DNA of 64,000 nucleotides from Escallonia rubra (GCA_033065855.1 JAVXUO010002814.1:1-64000), one strand, 5' to 3'; positions 11,573 to 24,452 are shown, counted from the stretch's first letter. The notes: generated by a model not told the origin, from the letters alone. Numbers and translations are program-made.

Positions 11573-12818
11573 TAGAGATGTCAAATGGGCCGGGTGGCCC
11601 GCAGGCTGGCCCGGCCCGGCCCCTTTTTGGCCCGGGCTAGTCCGGCCGTTTTTGGGCCCGGACTGGCCCTGGCCCAACTAACCCTTAGGGCTTGGGCCAG
11701 GGCCAGGGCCAGGCCGAATTCTTTGAGAAACGGCCCCGGGCCCGGCCCGACCCTAAAACGGCCCTTTTTTGGCCCGGCCCTAAAATGGCCTGGGTTTGGC
11801 CCGGTCCGGCCCGGCCCCGTTAGCCCCCCCCTAAATTTTTTTTCTTTTCTATTTTTTTTGAAGTCTATTTTATTACATTATTATTTTTTTGATATTTTGG
11901 ATCTTTTTAGTTAAATTAATAGTTTTTGAGGTGTTATTGAATTCATATGATCAGTATTTTCTTTAACATACGCAGAGAAGTATGGGTGTGTGGTGACTGT
12001 GACGTGTTTTTGATGATTTCTGAGTGGGCTTAATTTCATTTAATGTATTTTATAGAATTTGCTTTGTGTTATACATCACAAGCTAAGGGAATAATTATAA
12101 AAACAATTATCATGTATTCTAAACATAAATAAAAATTATGTATTCTTTTTGTTTCAAACCAAAAGAGGTGAATTGAATTCTAAATTTAATTTCATGAAGT
12201 GGGTGACGTGTTAAAGAGCCTTGAAGAATAATCTCATGTTTCTTTAAATGACCAAAGAATTTGAATGTAACAAGAAAAGATGTTATTTTATCTTCATCGA
12301 TCTCGTTATTATTTTTGTTTGATCTACTCTATTTTTCTTTGACATTTACAGGTTTTACACCATATTACGAAATAGATTGAATTTTGCACTTAAAATCAGT
12401 ATGTGTGGGTTAGAACAACTAGTTTTTGTACTTAATCCGTGGTTAATGGTCAATCAACATCAATTTGCTTTTTCGAAAGGGGGTTAATTCGTAAAAAAGT
12501 GATTGTATACTCAATGGTCCGTTTACAAAAACTTTGCCCTTTGTTGAAGAAGAAGTCTTTATAATAAAAAGTTGGGAAGAAAGGAAAAAAAATAAAATTT
12601 TGGATTGGGCCTGGGCCCGGGCCCGGCCCAAGCCCGGCCCTAAATATTGAGCCTAGGGCCTGGGCTTGGACTAGGCCCATATATCCCAGGTTTTAGGCCC
12701 GGCCCGGCCCGTTTTTCATTTGTGAGGCCCGACCCCGGCCCGATTTCATTGGAGGCCCGCTGGGCCTGGGCCGGGCCGGCCCAAGCCCGGCAAAATTTCG
12801 GTTTATACAAAACTTATA
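11573..12818. mobile_element. Non-autonomous hAT-like element with GGCCC-rich ends
   Basis: The left end TAGAGATGTCAAATGGGCC is followed by 250 bp of GGCCCGGCCC repeats. The right subterminal block at 12605-12795 is rich in the same words in inverted sense. The middle is AT-rich and non-coding. Flanks ACCATAGA (11565-11572) and ACCATAGT (12819-12826) match at 7 of 8 bases, as expected for an 8-bp hAT duplication. The right terminus itself matches the left only weakly. The element lies just upstream of the copia gag start, so it inserted into that older element. Confidence 0.6.
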
Positions 12819-12826
12819 ACCATAGT

Positions 12827-13480
12827 AGATTGTAAGAGCATTAAAATTAAATTTAGAAACTAAAATAATTTTAGTATAGAATTTGACACAAACAAATAAC
12901 AAAACTAATTTTGGAAATAGTAATTTTAAACACAATTAACACAGAGTGCGGAATAGAGTCTTAAGATTGTTGGAAAAATGTTTGTCTACTTGTGCAGAAA
13001 ACAGTTTCACAAAATACTAACATGCAGAAAGTATGAATAGTATCAGGAAAATAAAACTATAACTAATAACTCATAGCAAAAATACAGAACAACAAAGAAG
13101 AGAGCCAATGCGTGAATTTGATTCACTGTTCTTAAGACTTTATTCGTTCCGAAATGGTGATAACGGTCTCTTGACGAAAGTAAGGATATATCAGCAGTAA
13201 CATCTCGAAATATGAGCCCTCTAAATTTGCAGATCTGGTAAATCAAAACAATGCAGAGCTCTTTCTTTTACAACACGCAGACTCAGAAAAACGTAGTGCA
13301 GAATTTTTGTGCAAGGGATTCTGTACTTCTTCCAGACTTGGACACTTTATTAATTATACTGTGAAAGAAAACTCTTCACCGAAGGGTGCAACTGTTGGCA
13401 AATGTTGCAAATTTTCAAAAAATATTTAAATTAATAAAATTTATCTATTTAAAATGTTTTTCTCCCAAAAAGAATAAAGC
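12827..13480 (-). other. Probable 5' leader/LTR of the copia element
   Basis: Lies upstream of the minus-strand gag once the hAT-like insertion is removed. It is AT-rich with no ORF. I could not place LTR ends or a primer-binding site, so the assignment rests on position. Confidence 0.3.
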
Positions 13481-15750
13481 ATGATGGGCCCAAGTCCAAG
13501 CGACGAACCGAGATGGGAAGGCGGCGTGCGGGTAGACCTTGGGTCAACCTAAGTCCTCACTTCTTACATAACTTAGATACCCTCAAGGAGCCCAACGCTT
13601 AGCTCAAGGCTAGAACTTTAATTTTTTTCATTTACTTCTCATTTGCTTTAAATTTGTGAATATTCTATGATTATCAACTCCCCGATAAATGAACAAGAAT
13701 CAACTTGTTCTTAACTAAATTATGGTATAGAACTTATTAAAAATTGAATTAAAAATGAATTCTCAAAATGAGTTTAAAACCCAAAATGTCAACATAATCT
13801 CTATCACTGTTATGGCAAAAGCCTCCGTCACCCGAATTTATTGCCACTGATCCAGCCATAGGCCCATAATCAAAAACCCTGCTCACAAATCCACCCAATC
13901 AATCACGAGCACATCATCCCAAACCACTCTCACCAGTCACCATCGAGTCTCGCCAGATGGCCACACCATCATGGAACCCTGTTCAATGTGTTTTACTTAC
14001 TTGGTACCTGAATCTTCATAACTAGGCAAAGACGTTGAACTTGTCTTGCTGCCCTGATTCCTCAATGCAAATTAGATTAAGAGTTTCACTGAACCATTCA
14101 AAATGTAGGATAGTCCCAGAACCATACCGGCAAATTTTGCTCCTGCTACCATCGGAACAAGTGTTTTTGGACCTGTTATCAAGTGATGGAATATTGTCGA
14201 TAAAACTTGTTGACGCTCCATGTAGCAACGTTTAGCGACAAAGTGCAGCAACTATTTTGCATAGTGATTAAAGGTGATAATATCACAGACGCGGCTAAAA
14301 CCTTATGGGGACAAGTGCCCCTCGCCAAATGGAAGGTTAGAGGAGGTTGTTTGGAGCAAAGCTCCTTTCAGTCCACTCCTTCGTCCTCTTTTGTTTGTCA
14401 CAAATAAAAAGCATAGTGCTAACTTTTGAACAATAATAAATGGAGCGTACAAAACGAAAAGTCATTGGACTGAAACACCATGCCATTAGAGCCCTTGACC
14501 AGCTAATCAAAGGTCGTGGGGACCCAAATGCATGCAATCATGGAGACAAGGCCTGGATTTTCACAAGCCAATATGCAGTGACAACGATCGAATGCTTAGG
14601 CTTTTTTATCTCTATGATCCATGATTTACATATGATATGATAAAAGGCAAACAGACACTACAATCACCTGTAATTTTCCATGGCATGGGCTGTCAAAATC
14701 AAAGAAAGAAGGGTTTCGTATGCAAGAGGCCAAGCAAGAAAAAGCCACCATCTTTCTTCCAGACTTTCTACCATTGCCTGCTTTATCTTTTCATCTACTT
14801 CCTTTTTTTCCAGAATGACCTTATTACCCAAGCCGAGTTCGTTACTTTACTGACTCAAACTTGTGTAATCCTTTTTCTGATTCAAATTATTAAAACTTTT
14901 TCCGTTGAAGTGATAAGAATCCTCTTACTGCTCACGGCATGACTCAAACTTCTAATAAAAAAGGCCCAAAGTCACCCGACTTTACGACATTTTTAAAGGT
15001 AATTAAAGCTGACAAATCTTGAGTAGTGATTGGAAAAGATACATTGACAACTTGACAAAAAACTAAGGGATCTAAATTTGCTATTAAATTGGGTCACTGA
15101 AGTTGTCTGCAAAATTTTTACTCACGCACATTTTTTAATTATGGTTGTTTGTCGCTAAAATGTGTCTGGAAAAACTCATTCTTGGCAATTCAATTTCCTA
15201 ATATTTTTCATTTACTTTTCTTTAAAAGTATTTATACACGTAAAGAAAACTTTTAAATCATCGTTGACAGCCCAACCAAGGCTTCGTCTTCGTAGTCAGA
15301 AATTTTTCCTACGATGGACGGAAAGTTAAAGAATACTTTTTGCGAATACTGGATAAAGGCACATATTATTAGAGGACAACGTTAAAAGTTTTGTCGTTGA
15401 TTATCAAAAAAAGAAATGAAAAGATGCCGTGCTACATGCCTTTTTCTTACTTTTTGGTTGTTTTCATAGACGAATTTCTTATTTTCCATAAATGTTCATT
15501 CTGAGCAATTGCCCACCTTACAACAGCGGTGGGCCTCGCCACGTGATCCAACATACAGGGAAAAAATCATTTTCCTCTACGCTAATTTTTATAAATCATC
15601 ATTTTTGGTAAAGGTGCGTAAGCTGCATCCTCTTTTTAAAATAGGGAAATAGTTTGTTATTTTGGAAAGACAGGAGAAAACACATTCATGTCTTTTGGCG
15701 AGAAAAAGGCACGCTTTAGCTGTGAATTTTGTCACTGTTACTGTTAAAAA
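13481..15750. other. Intergenic, no recognised gene
   Basis: Several short overlapping frames (14022-14235, 14440-14640, 14637-14942) lack recognisable motifs and do not connect through splice sites. No element ends were found. Confidence 0.4.
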
Positions 15751-18700
15751 TATACTCCAGAACCCTAACCTAGAAAGATGACTTGTAAGGTGAAAAATGA
15801 GTGACCCTCGGGTAGAATTTCCCGATGAGAACTCTCCGATATTTAAGTTAAAGTGCAGCTATAAGATAGGAACTCTGTAAAAACATTAAGACGGTGTTTG
15901 TGTGGGTCAATTGTTCACATACCTGGGAGAGGCCCCTTCGTATAGGCACGGATGTAGAACACTAATAGAATTATGAGTCATGGTTGGACTTTGAGCCCTA
16001 TCCTTGAGGATCATGTTAAAGTCCTTTAAGAACATTCTTTTATCCAATAAATTGTAGCCGACCCAGTTTGACAGAGAATGTCAGGCTTATGTCAATAATT
16101 GAGAGTTAATACAGAGCAACTACATCCTCATACTCATACATCATTAATAGACGCTCCAAAATGAGTCCTTACAAAAATTTTCCTTACAAACATACACCGT
16201 ACTGCAGCGAAAAACATTCAAGTATTTAAATAACATGAATGTTTACAACATAATATACGACTGTAGTCATAGGACTCTTATCAACCTATCTCGCAACTCA
16301 ATCTTTATCCCACCATTTCTAGCTGGTCTTACCTCACACATCTGATCCCCTTGCTCAACTTTTCTAGCTTGTTTCTTTTTCCTTTCTAGAAGGCTCTCAT
16401 TGATCAACCTTACAGCCTGCACAATACAACATAAGGAATGAGCGCAAATCGCCCAGTAAAGGCAACACAAGGAGTATCGTGTACAAATGATTCAAGAGAC
16501 TCGGAGGAATAATAATCATCTCAACCATATAAATGAATCAAGAGTTCCAATAAATTTTTGACATTAGCATAATTGTCAAACGATAATTGTTCTTTCGTTA
16601 GACTGAGCGGCTTTAAGGCCCAATAGAACAGCATTACTGCCACCTCCTCATGGACTGGACTGACTGACTGACTGACCGACTATGCAAGTGGACCCGAAAT
16701 CCAAGGTCGCAAAGATAAACATCATTGAAATACAAATCATTAAAATCATCAACATCAAAAGAAAATAAAATGCAATGCACATGGACACGACGGATAGACT
16801 CAACCAGACACGACAGACTCTGCTCGAGCGACATTCATCCTTTTTGGCCAGTGATCATAATTCATAGGTCATCCTCCTCATATTGATGTCCCATTGTACG
16901 GGATGTTCATCTCAGTCTCAAATAAATAGAAAAGACATTGTCAACAACAAGGGAATTCATCTAGAGTGCTTTCCCTAACCACCTTACAACCAAGCATCAT
17001 GACTTCTTCAACAGGGCAGACTAAGGAAAAAATTATTTCACCTTATGTCCTCAACAACACAGCTCAACAAGGAATACCAGATCAAGAGATCAACCGGTGT
17101 TCAAACCTAACAACAAGAGTTCAACATAACATCATCAACAGGGCGGACTTGGGAGAAGATTACCGCAAGCCCTCAACAATGTTCTTACATAAGAGAAATG
17201 TCGACTACCAATAAGTGCCGACATTCCACAAACAACATCATCATCAATGATAGGGCGGACTCGGGAGAAGTTTGCCACAAGTCCTCAATGGTGTTCTCAA
17301 AGAGAAGAGATATCGGCTATCAAATCTCACACAACAACCACACGATAACCCCTACGCATCACCATTATCAACTTCAAGTATGCTAATTGAATCGAATCAT
17401 AGCATACTAGAACACGCATCATCCTCATTAAATTCTATCAACATGGTGGACTAAGGGAATTTATTCCACCCTAAGTCCTCAACAGCACAATTCAAATATG
17501 CGTATATCGGTCACAATGACTACCGGTGACCAATCTTAACAACAAGAATTCAACAATACGTCATCAACATGGCATGCTAATCGAAACAATGATTAGCATA
17601 TCAGAACCACATTGTCCTTACCTGATTGGCTTATAGCCGAAGAAACTCAATCTCTGATCGCGACGAGCTACATCACCTAGTCAAATCATATCCTGCTCGT
17701 TAATCATCATTCAACATATGCGCACTCATTATTCTACCATTTTCCATTGAATCGTTTATAGCGTCTTATGACCACTAGTTAACCCAGTCCAATAATTAGA
17801 TCCTTTACCTAGCCTTATCAACGCATTAGTGATAACAACCTCCCCTCATTTTAGACATATTACCTTCCACCATTCTGGAAGTTTAATAACGCGTGTTCCC
17901 AAAAATTTGGCGTCAACATGACAAATTATCAAAATACCCCCTCATGGCCGCTATACCACTGAACACCCCAAAACCGCTTTACAACTACTTTTTAAATATG
18001 CTACATCATTTATAGGCCAAATAGTCTCTCAGAAAATTTTAAAGGGAAAATTACCAAAACATCCCCCTTCTGGGCGGTAAATTACCAAAATACCCCCTGA
18101 TGGTTCACTACCACCTCAACACCCCAAATCTGCTTCAAAAAAACTTTAAAACACTATTTTAGGCATCCTGAAATCATTTTTGAGCTAAAAAATTAGGAAA
18201 TTTTTGCCCAAAAATTCTGAACCGGTGTCCGGACCGGGCCCTTAAAAGTCTGTTCGGCCAAAAATAGCAAACAACTTGGAATGACCCAAAATCTTGGGAC
18301 ATGGAACTTATCAACATCCTAGGGTTCTCGTAAAATTTTCGCGCGAAACCGCTCTAGTTTGATATTTTAAATTTCACCGTAAATTTCCAAACTTCTCGTA
18401 TCCGTTCACCCCCTTTCCGACCTCGAAAAAATCTGAATTTTTTCCACAACACAGGTCTCCTAAAAATAATTAGGGGCACTTTTTTGCACTTTAACTAAAT
18501 AAGAAACTGCTTCATTAGTTTTCATCTTTAACGACGATTACATTTACTATTCAGATCATCACACACTAACACACCTTGGCCACACGCACATGTCTTCTTC
18601 CTCCTCCAGCCCGTCACACATCTGGGCACACTCATCCCATAATTAAGCATGGATTTCTCACTTTTCCTCACTTTCAAGCATTCAATCGCATCGAAATTTA

Positions 18701-18950
18701 CATTTTAATGCCCTAAATCCATCCAATTTACATAATTTCACCACATTAATCCATATACATTTCTGAAATTGAAGAACACACACTAGAACACACTTAAACA
18801 CACACCCACACACACTGAAATCAACCCAATTCGAAACCCTAATTCGTTTTCCCCTTTCATTACTGTTTTATGTCTTATATCCATGATTCCAACAAGATTT
18901 CATCGTCATTCATTCATCCCAATCAGATTATTCAACTGAATTTGGAAATA
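15751..18950 (-). mobile_element. LTR-retrotransposon-derived sequence with a diverged tandem array
   Basis: Includes GCGCAAATCGCCCAGTAAAG at about 16443 (compare GCACAAAATGCCCAGTAAAA at 62111). From 16960 to 17640 lies a diverged array, unit about 125-140 bp, with core GGGCGGACTCGGGAGAAG...TCCTCAA. From 17900 it has AAATTACCAAAATACCCCC and TTCGCGCGAAA words of the kind seen in Ty3/gypsy LTRs. No coding domain was found. It may form one degraded LTR with the block that ends at 20857. Confidence 0.4.
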
Positions 18951-18961
18951 TATATATACAT

Positions 18962-18964
<3 letters not shown>

Positions 18965-19013
<49 letters not shown>
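18965..19013. repeat. (AT)n microsatellite
   Basis: Perfect AT dinucleotide run of about 48 bp. Confidence 0.95.
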
Positions 19014-19014
<1 letters not shown>

Positions 19015-19835
19015 CATATACTCATATAGATTCATTCAATTTCCACGAATTTTGTTTCAAAATCATATCCCGTTAGGATTTGAATTTCCCCTTTCTTCCC
19101 TTCCTTTCCTTCTTCTTCCTTTTTTGTTCTCCTTTTTTTTTCCTCCTTCCCGTAGCTGCTACAGTGCGTGTTCTTCTATTTGGGTTATTTTAATTTTGCA
19201 CCCCAAAGTTTTTTCTTGATAATTCCCTTCCCATAAGCTTATCCCAAATACTTTATAATTCCTAACCATGACTCAGATTATAGTAAGCAGAAGGTGGTCA
19301 TCGTGCATGGCCTGTTTTCATTAGGTTATGACACATTTTGCAAAATTTCAACTTTTGCACTTTGGCCCCTCAAGTTTTCAAAATTGCATTTTGACCCCTC
19401 GACTTGGAAAATTACAATTTGACCCCAAAATTACCTTAACCCCTCCTTTAGCCCCTTAGCACCTCATTATCATCGAAATGATGCTACTTAATTAAAATAT
19501 GAATCCCGTTCACCATATTTTTTTAAAATTATATTTTTGCCCCTTAACTTTCCAAAATTACATTTTGACCCCGAAGGCCAAACCAACCTCCCATTTTACT
19601 CTAATTAGTCGATTATCGATAAAAATAATAATATCGATAAAAATAAGGGATAATACCATTTTACTCCCCTGAACTATTCCCGTTTTGTTATTTTGGTCCC
19701 TGCACTTTAAAATTCGTTAAATCAGTCCATGTACTTTGTGCCGTTATCAATTTAGTCCATCCGTTGGGATTTCCCGTAAAAAAAATCACGTGACAGGCAC
19801 GGGTCATTTTTTGAGGGGTATTTCCGGCAAGCAAA

Positions 19836-20102
19836 GAAGGTATTCTCGGGGTTGACCACCGCCTGCCGCTTGGCAATCTGCCCGACCAGCCGGTCCCCGT
19901 TCTTGATCCACGCCACCACGAACGGCGTCGTACGCTGCCCCTCGACGTTGGTGATAATCACCGGCTTGCCGCCCTCCATGGCCCCCACGGCCGAGTTGGT
20001 GGTCCCTAGATCGATCCCCACCACCTTCTCGGCCACCACCCGGAGCAGGCCCGTGGCGCCGCATCCCCGTCGACCAAAACCTTTAACGACATCATCAACC
20101 AA
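19836..20102 (-). pseudogene. Captured plastid-type HSP70 N-terminal fragment
   Basis: The minus frame reads [20 protein letters not shown], then [40 protein letters not shown] and FF. It then runs into the MULE terminal repeat. This is the first ATP-binding motif region of HSP70 (phosphate-1 loop GIDLGTTNS). The preceding basic segment and [12 protein letters not shown] spacing fit the chloroplast stromal form. Only about 70 of roughly 690 residues are present, so it cannot act as a chaperone. Confidence 0.88.
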
Positions 20103-20224
20103 TCGTAGTCACCACTGTCATCAGCCTGTCAGCCTCCTCAATCACCACTACCAACCAACCCAAACCCCCAACTGTCGGCACTTCTACGTCAACCGTTCGG
20201 GGGGCGCGGCTTAATCCACGAGAC

Positions 20225-20470
20225 GGTGGTCCATGCCCACCCCTGCCCTTTCTTCGGCCACCCTTCCCCTGCCCCTGCCCCCTCCGCCAGGTCTGGGGTA
20301 GCCTCGACGCCCTCATCGGCCGCCTCTGCGTCGCCTTCGAGGAGAACGGAGGCAAGCCTGAGTCGAACCCGTTCGGGGCGCGCGGCTTTACCTTCGCGAT
20401 TCGCAGTCCAAAGCACCGGGGGTCAACTACGAGAAGAAGAAGCGGAAGCGGCCGACTCAGCTGCAACAGC
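20225..20470 (+). pseudogene. Captured ALOG (LSH/DUF640) domain fragment
   Basis: The plus frame reads [14 protein letters not shown] followed, with frame changes, by [31 protein letters not shown] and DSQSKA...KKKRKRPTQ. This is the C-terminal half of the ALOG DNA-binding domain, including its zinc-ribbon insert (HxHxCxFFGHP). ALOG proteins are plant nuclear regulators of organ development. A short deletion after NPFGAR, shared with copy 3, shifts the frame. Confidence 0.85.
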
Positions 20471-20857
20471 AGCAACAGCATCCACAATTGCCTCCTCCGA
20501 GTTGAGGATCTCAACTTTCTCGAGATCTGGGTTACTCAAAGGGAGAGGGAGAGAAACAAGCACAGAGAGAGAGAGAAAGAGAAGGGGGAATAGTTACTGG
20601 GTGGGACTCAGTCTATTTCTGGAAATACCCCTCAAAAAATGACCCGTGCCTGTCACGTGGTCTTTTTTGACGGGAAATCCCAACGGAGGGACTAAATTGA
20701 TAACGGCACAAGGTACAGAGATTGATTTAACGAATTTTAAAGTGCAGGGACCAAAATAACAAAATGGGGATAGTTCAGGGGAGTAAAATGGTATTATCCC
20801 TAAAAATAATGCCCTCGATTAATCTAATTCTCGCTTAGATTAAATCAGGGTATTACA

Positions 20858-22309
20858 TACTCAACATATCTATATACATATGTGCACTTGCACCAAAAGA
20901 ATCCCGAACTGGAGTATAATCATCAAGAAAACTCATTAGCAACTGTCACAGTTATTCACTACTTGGTATAATGTTGTCAGCATATGGTCCCACTAGCTAG
21001 GACCCAAAATTCCTCATCCACCGGGGATAAACAATATTGTGGAGGCAAGGGTGAACCACCATGCAACAGTAATGTGCGTCAACGTATGGTCCCGTTGACC
21101 AAGACCCAAAATCCACTTTCCCTTGTGGATATGAGGCAGAATAACCACTATTAACCTCTCAACACCGTACCACAATGCACACAAAGTTCTCAAAACAACA
21201 CAACACATACCATGACAATTTTAATTCAATTTCTCATCAACCAATTTCACAAAAGCAGAGGTATAACAAAATACTTTAAAATTATCATTTGGTAAGTCAC
21301 GTGTACATACACATATATTGGAAAATAGTTTGTACGAAGGAACATGGTAGGAGTACTTACCTGAATAACTAAGCGGCTCAGGTTCCCAAGTCTGCCCTAA
21401 CTCTTGTCTATCGGAACCTAAACAATAAAATTTTCGGATGTTATTTATTGTCCTCCAATTATGCCTAGGTGCTAAACTCTCGAAAGTAGAGCGTTTCATA
21501 ACCTTCAGAGGCACTAATTGAACGCCGGCTCCTATGAAATCTTCTAGCTAGCTATAATTTGGATTTCCCATTAGTAGGGAGGGTCCGAGTGCCTCGTATC
21601 GTGGGATCCCCATTAGTGATGGCCATTCTCATATTTCTAGCTAGCTATAATTTGGATTTCTATGCATCAATGCCGAACGGCTTAATGAGTACCGCAGATT
21701 TAGGCACCAAGATCCCCTAATGCGAGTCTGGTCCAACGGCTTAATGAGTAGCAATTTTATGTCTAAGTAGCTTTTCGAACGAGTTGCGGTCCATTGCCTT
21801 TTAGCCAAAACGGCCGCCAAGAATTTTAAAGGTCGTTCGAAAAAGGGGCAAAATACGAATATCTCTTTGCGTAAAAAACGGCACTAACATTAGATTCTAA
21901 GGATATTGTAAACTGCCTTGTAAGGTGGCGCTCGTGAAAAATGTGGTCTTTCTCCTCCAAATTGCTCTCTCTATTATGTCCCTTTTATTGGAGTAGTTGA
22001 GCTTCGAAGTATCAGATCTGGTTAGTATTGTTGACGCTACAAGAAGTGACACCACTTAGGGCGCTTGTCGAACGCCCCTATAAGCCCAAAAAAGGCCCCA
22101 ATTAACTCCCGACATTCTCTCAGAGCATTAAATTACCAAAGTAGTTGAGTCCTACGTTCATGCCGGATGCCTAAAAGCGTCGTTATGCAGCACTACCAAA
22201 AATGCTTTTTTAAAGGAGCATTGATAAACTCTCAAAAGTAGGGCGTTTCATTACCCTCTGTGGCATTATGTGGTGCTAATTAAATCGGCTCCTATGACAT
22301 CTTTTAGAA
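20858..22309. other. Repeat-derived sequence, no gene
   Basis: The segment at about 21470-21545 (CTCTCGAAAGTAGAGCGTTT ... CGGCTCCTATGA) is echoed at 22225-22305. TCTAGCTAGCTATAATTTGG occurs twice (about 21542 and 21637) and its complement near 28650. An 11-bp inverted repeat TTTTCGAACGA / TCGTTCGAAAA flanks a loop at 21771-21845. The pattern suggests fragments of one DNA element family, with no end resolved. Confidence 0.4.
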
Positions 22310-22318
22310 TAATAAGTA

Positions 22319-23387
22319 GGAAAAATTGCGTAAAATACCCCTGTGGTTTGGGGTAGTTGCAAAAACACCCATATTGTTACAAAAATTTCATAAAGACACA
22401 TGAAATAGTAAAAGTGTTGCACCGTAAAAATTCCGTAATGGAATGGTGAAAATGGCTAAATTGCCCCTCTATATAAATGAGAATGGCACGGTTTCTTCTC
22501 CTGAATGGCCAATTTTCCTCCTCCTTCTTCACGAGATCACTTAGTGGATCGATGGTGGGCTCGTGGCGGCGCAAGTGGGAATCGCAGATTGCGGCGCAAG
22601 TGGCGGAGCAAACGATGGGACTGGCGGAGCAAACGATGGATCACGAGTATCTTATTTACCCGAACTGCACAATCTTAGTCTAGGATTTCAATCGCAGATT
22701 GCGATTTGAAACCCTAGATCTGAGATTGTTCGATTAGGGTTCGAATTGTTGTGGCCGCAGCGGGATTAGGGTTCAATCTAAGTTTGGGGGTTCAGTTAGG
22801 GTTCGAGTTGTTGTGCGATTGGTTTGGGTTTAATTTGATGGCTGTAGCGGGATCGACGGTGATGGTGGCGGCGGGATCGGGTGGCTGTTGGCGGTGATGG
22901 GATTATGTGCAACAGTTGGTGGCGACGGGATTTAATTAGGCATATGGTGGCGCCGGTTGTGGGTGGCGCAAGTTGCAGACGGGGTGGTCGAGGTGGGATT
23001 GTGAAGAGTTTACACTGGTGGCGCACTGTGATGGGGCTAGCTGCTGCTAGGTGCACAAGACTGGGGTGGTGGCAGCGGTGCCGGCGCCAGTTGTGGGTGG
23101 CTCAGGTGGAGACGGGTGGTGGTTGAGGGTGGCTAGGGTTAGGTTTTGATAGAATTGAGATTTGTTTGAGAGAGAAAAAAAGAAAAGGGTACTTTAGTCT
23201 TTTAACGTAAAAATTTTTACTACACGCATTGTTCAAGAGGTGTGAAGAGCAAGCTCTGTTAATTTATATGATTTTTCTCACGGTTGCAACAAAATAAGCA
23301 CTAGATGGAGGTCTTTGCAATTTTTGTAACAACAGGGGTGTTTTTGCAACTACCCCAAACCATAGGGATATTTTACGCAATTTTCCC
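22319..23387. mobile_element. Non-autonomous Mutator-like element
   Basis: Ends GGAAAAATTGCGTAAAATAC (left) and its near complement (right) open into inverted repeats of about 120 bp that include TTTGGGGTAGTTGCAAAAAC. A perfect 9-bp duplication TAATAAGTA flanks it (22310-22318 and 23388-23396). The 1,069 bp contain no transposase. The interior at 22480-23150 is GC-rich, with GGTGGCGGC-like and AAACCCTAGATCTGAGATT words resembling a host-gene leader, so it may be another Pack-MULE. Its longest frame (22477-22683) has no recognised motif. Confidence 0.88.
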
Positions 23388-23396
23388 TAATAAGTA

Positions 23397-24124
23397 GAAA
23401 ACTTTTGATTTCCCCGGAATAACATAGAATCTACAAGATAACTTACAAAAGCAAGAAAATATGAGGTATGTTCATATTACAAAGAGGTCAGAAACTTTAG
23501 AGTTTCTCATAAGTGAGAGTAGGACACTTGTCTCCACAAAAATTAAAATATACAATAAAATCCACTAGCTAGTAGATCACAAATCTTTCTCAAATCTAAA
23601 TGAAAGAAGGACATCTCATCAGCTAGCAAAAAATCCGAGTGATCTATAACCTTAATAAACAGAGTTGCAAGGATTGGCGAATATGGGAGGATCGAGTACT
23701 TCGTGACTAGCTTTAAAATGGACTTTCTGTTATTTTTTGTTTCCGATTTTGAGATGATCTGCATAGTGTTCACAAAGTGCAGAAAACAATTGTATGTTTT
23801 GTTGAGCTTTACTGGAATAAAAGGAACTTTTCTGCAAGCTGGTAAATTTTCTCTTTGATTTATTATATCACAGTTAGCTGTTGTGGTGCTAAGCCGAGCA
23901 ATCATCACTAGTTAAGCTAGCTAATTCAAAACCCCTAGACAGAGGTATACTATCAAATCGATCAGGGCAGAAGAAAAGATGGAAAATTTCCGATCACTAG
24001 CTAAACCCAGATTATCTAACAATCAAATACCGATATGTTCCAATATGCCTCAATCGTAAAATTATAGGAAGCCGCCAACCACGAAACTAGGCTGATATGT
24101 ATTAAACGGTCGGGGGCATCCAGG
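23397..24124. other. Intergenic, no recognised gene
   Basis: AT-rich. The minus frame at 23543-23908 (121 codons) has no recognised motif and no promoter. Treated as chance. Confidence 0.4.
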
Positions 24125-24452
24125 TAAAACAAAGGGCTAATCCAAATCGGTACCCAAAAGTATTGCCCCAGAATAGCTTAAGGACTCAACATTTTAAAAG
24201 TATCAAATGAGTACCTTAGGTACGATTTTTGATCCAAATAACTCTGAAGGCTGATGGACGGTAGAATCCGTTAAAAAGTCTATGGGCATGACTGTCTTTA
24301 TAAAAAAATGTCCACGTGCCGGCCCTATTTCCTTTTTTTTTTCTTCTTCCTCCCCCCCCCCTTCCTTTCCTCTCTCAGACACACAAACACAAGCTAGCGC
24401 GTGGAATCGACACACACACACCACCCCCACACCCAAAAAAGAACAAACTTTG

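Larger units (their letters stand above)
19647..20800. mobile_element. Pack-MULE copy 1 carrying HSP70 and ALOG fragments
   Basis: Long imperfect terminal inverted repeats of about 180 bp start GGGATAATACCATTTTACTC and end in its complement. The element is flanked by a perfect 9-bp duplication TAAAAATAA (19638-19646 and 20801-20809), the Mutator hallmark. Inside are two host-gene pieces in divergent orientation: HSP70 (minus) and ALOG/LSH (plus). No transposase is present, so movement would need an autonomous MULE elsewhere. The layout matches copy 3 (45052-46362) in inverted orientation. Confidence 0.92.
19014..20857 (-). mobile_element. Minus-strand LTR (TGTAATACCC start) split by Pack-MULE 1
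   Basis: On the minus strand the block begins TGTAATACCCTGATTTAATC at 20857. It continues leftwards with repeated 'TTTTGACCCC ... AAAATTACA' phrases at 19360-19575. The Pack-MULE at 19647-20800 sits inside it. The segment to the right has no polypurine tract in minus sense, so this is a 5' or solo LTR. Confidence 0.5.

Noticed and set aside
19752..20102. Functional HSP70 gene
   Set aside because: Only an N-terminal fragment that ends in a MULE terminal repeat; no ATPase or substrate domain is complete.
20095..20642. Several frames of 75-139 codons on both strands
   Set aside because: Shadows of the GC-rich captured ALOG and HSP70 fragments; only the motif-bearing frames are reported.
21771..21848. 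Hairpin TTTTCGAACGA / TCGTTCGAAAA as a regulatory element
   Set aside because: Lies in repeat-derived DNA without an adjacent gene; arms are short and the loop is long.
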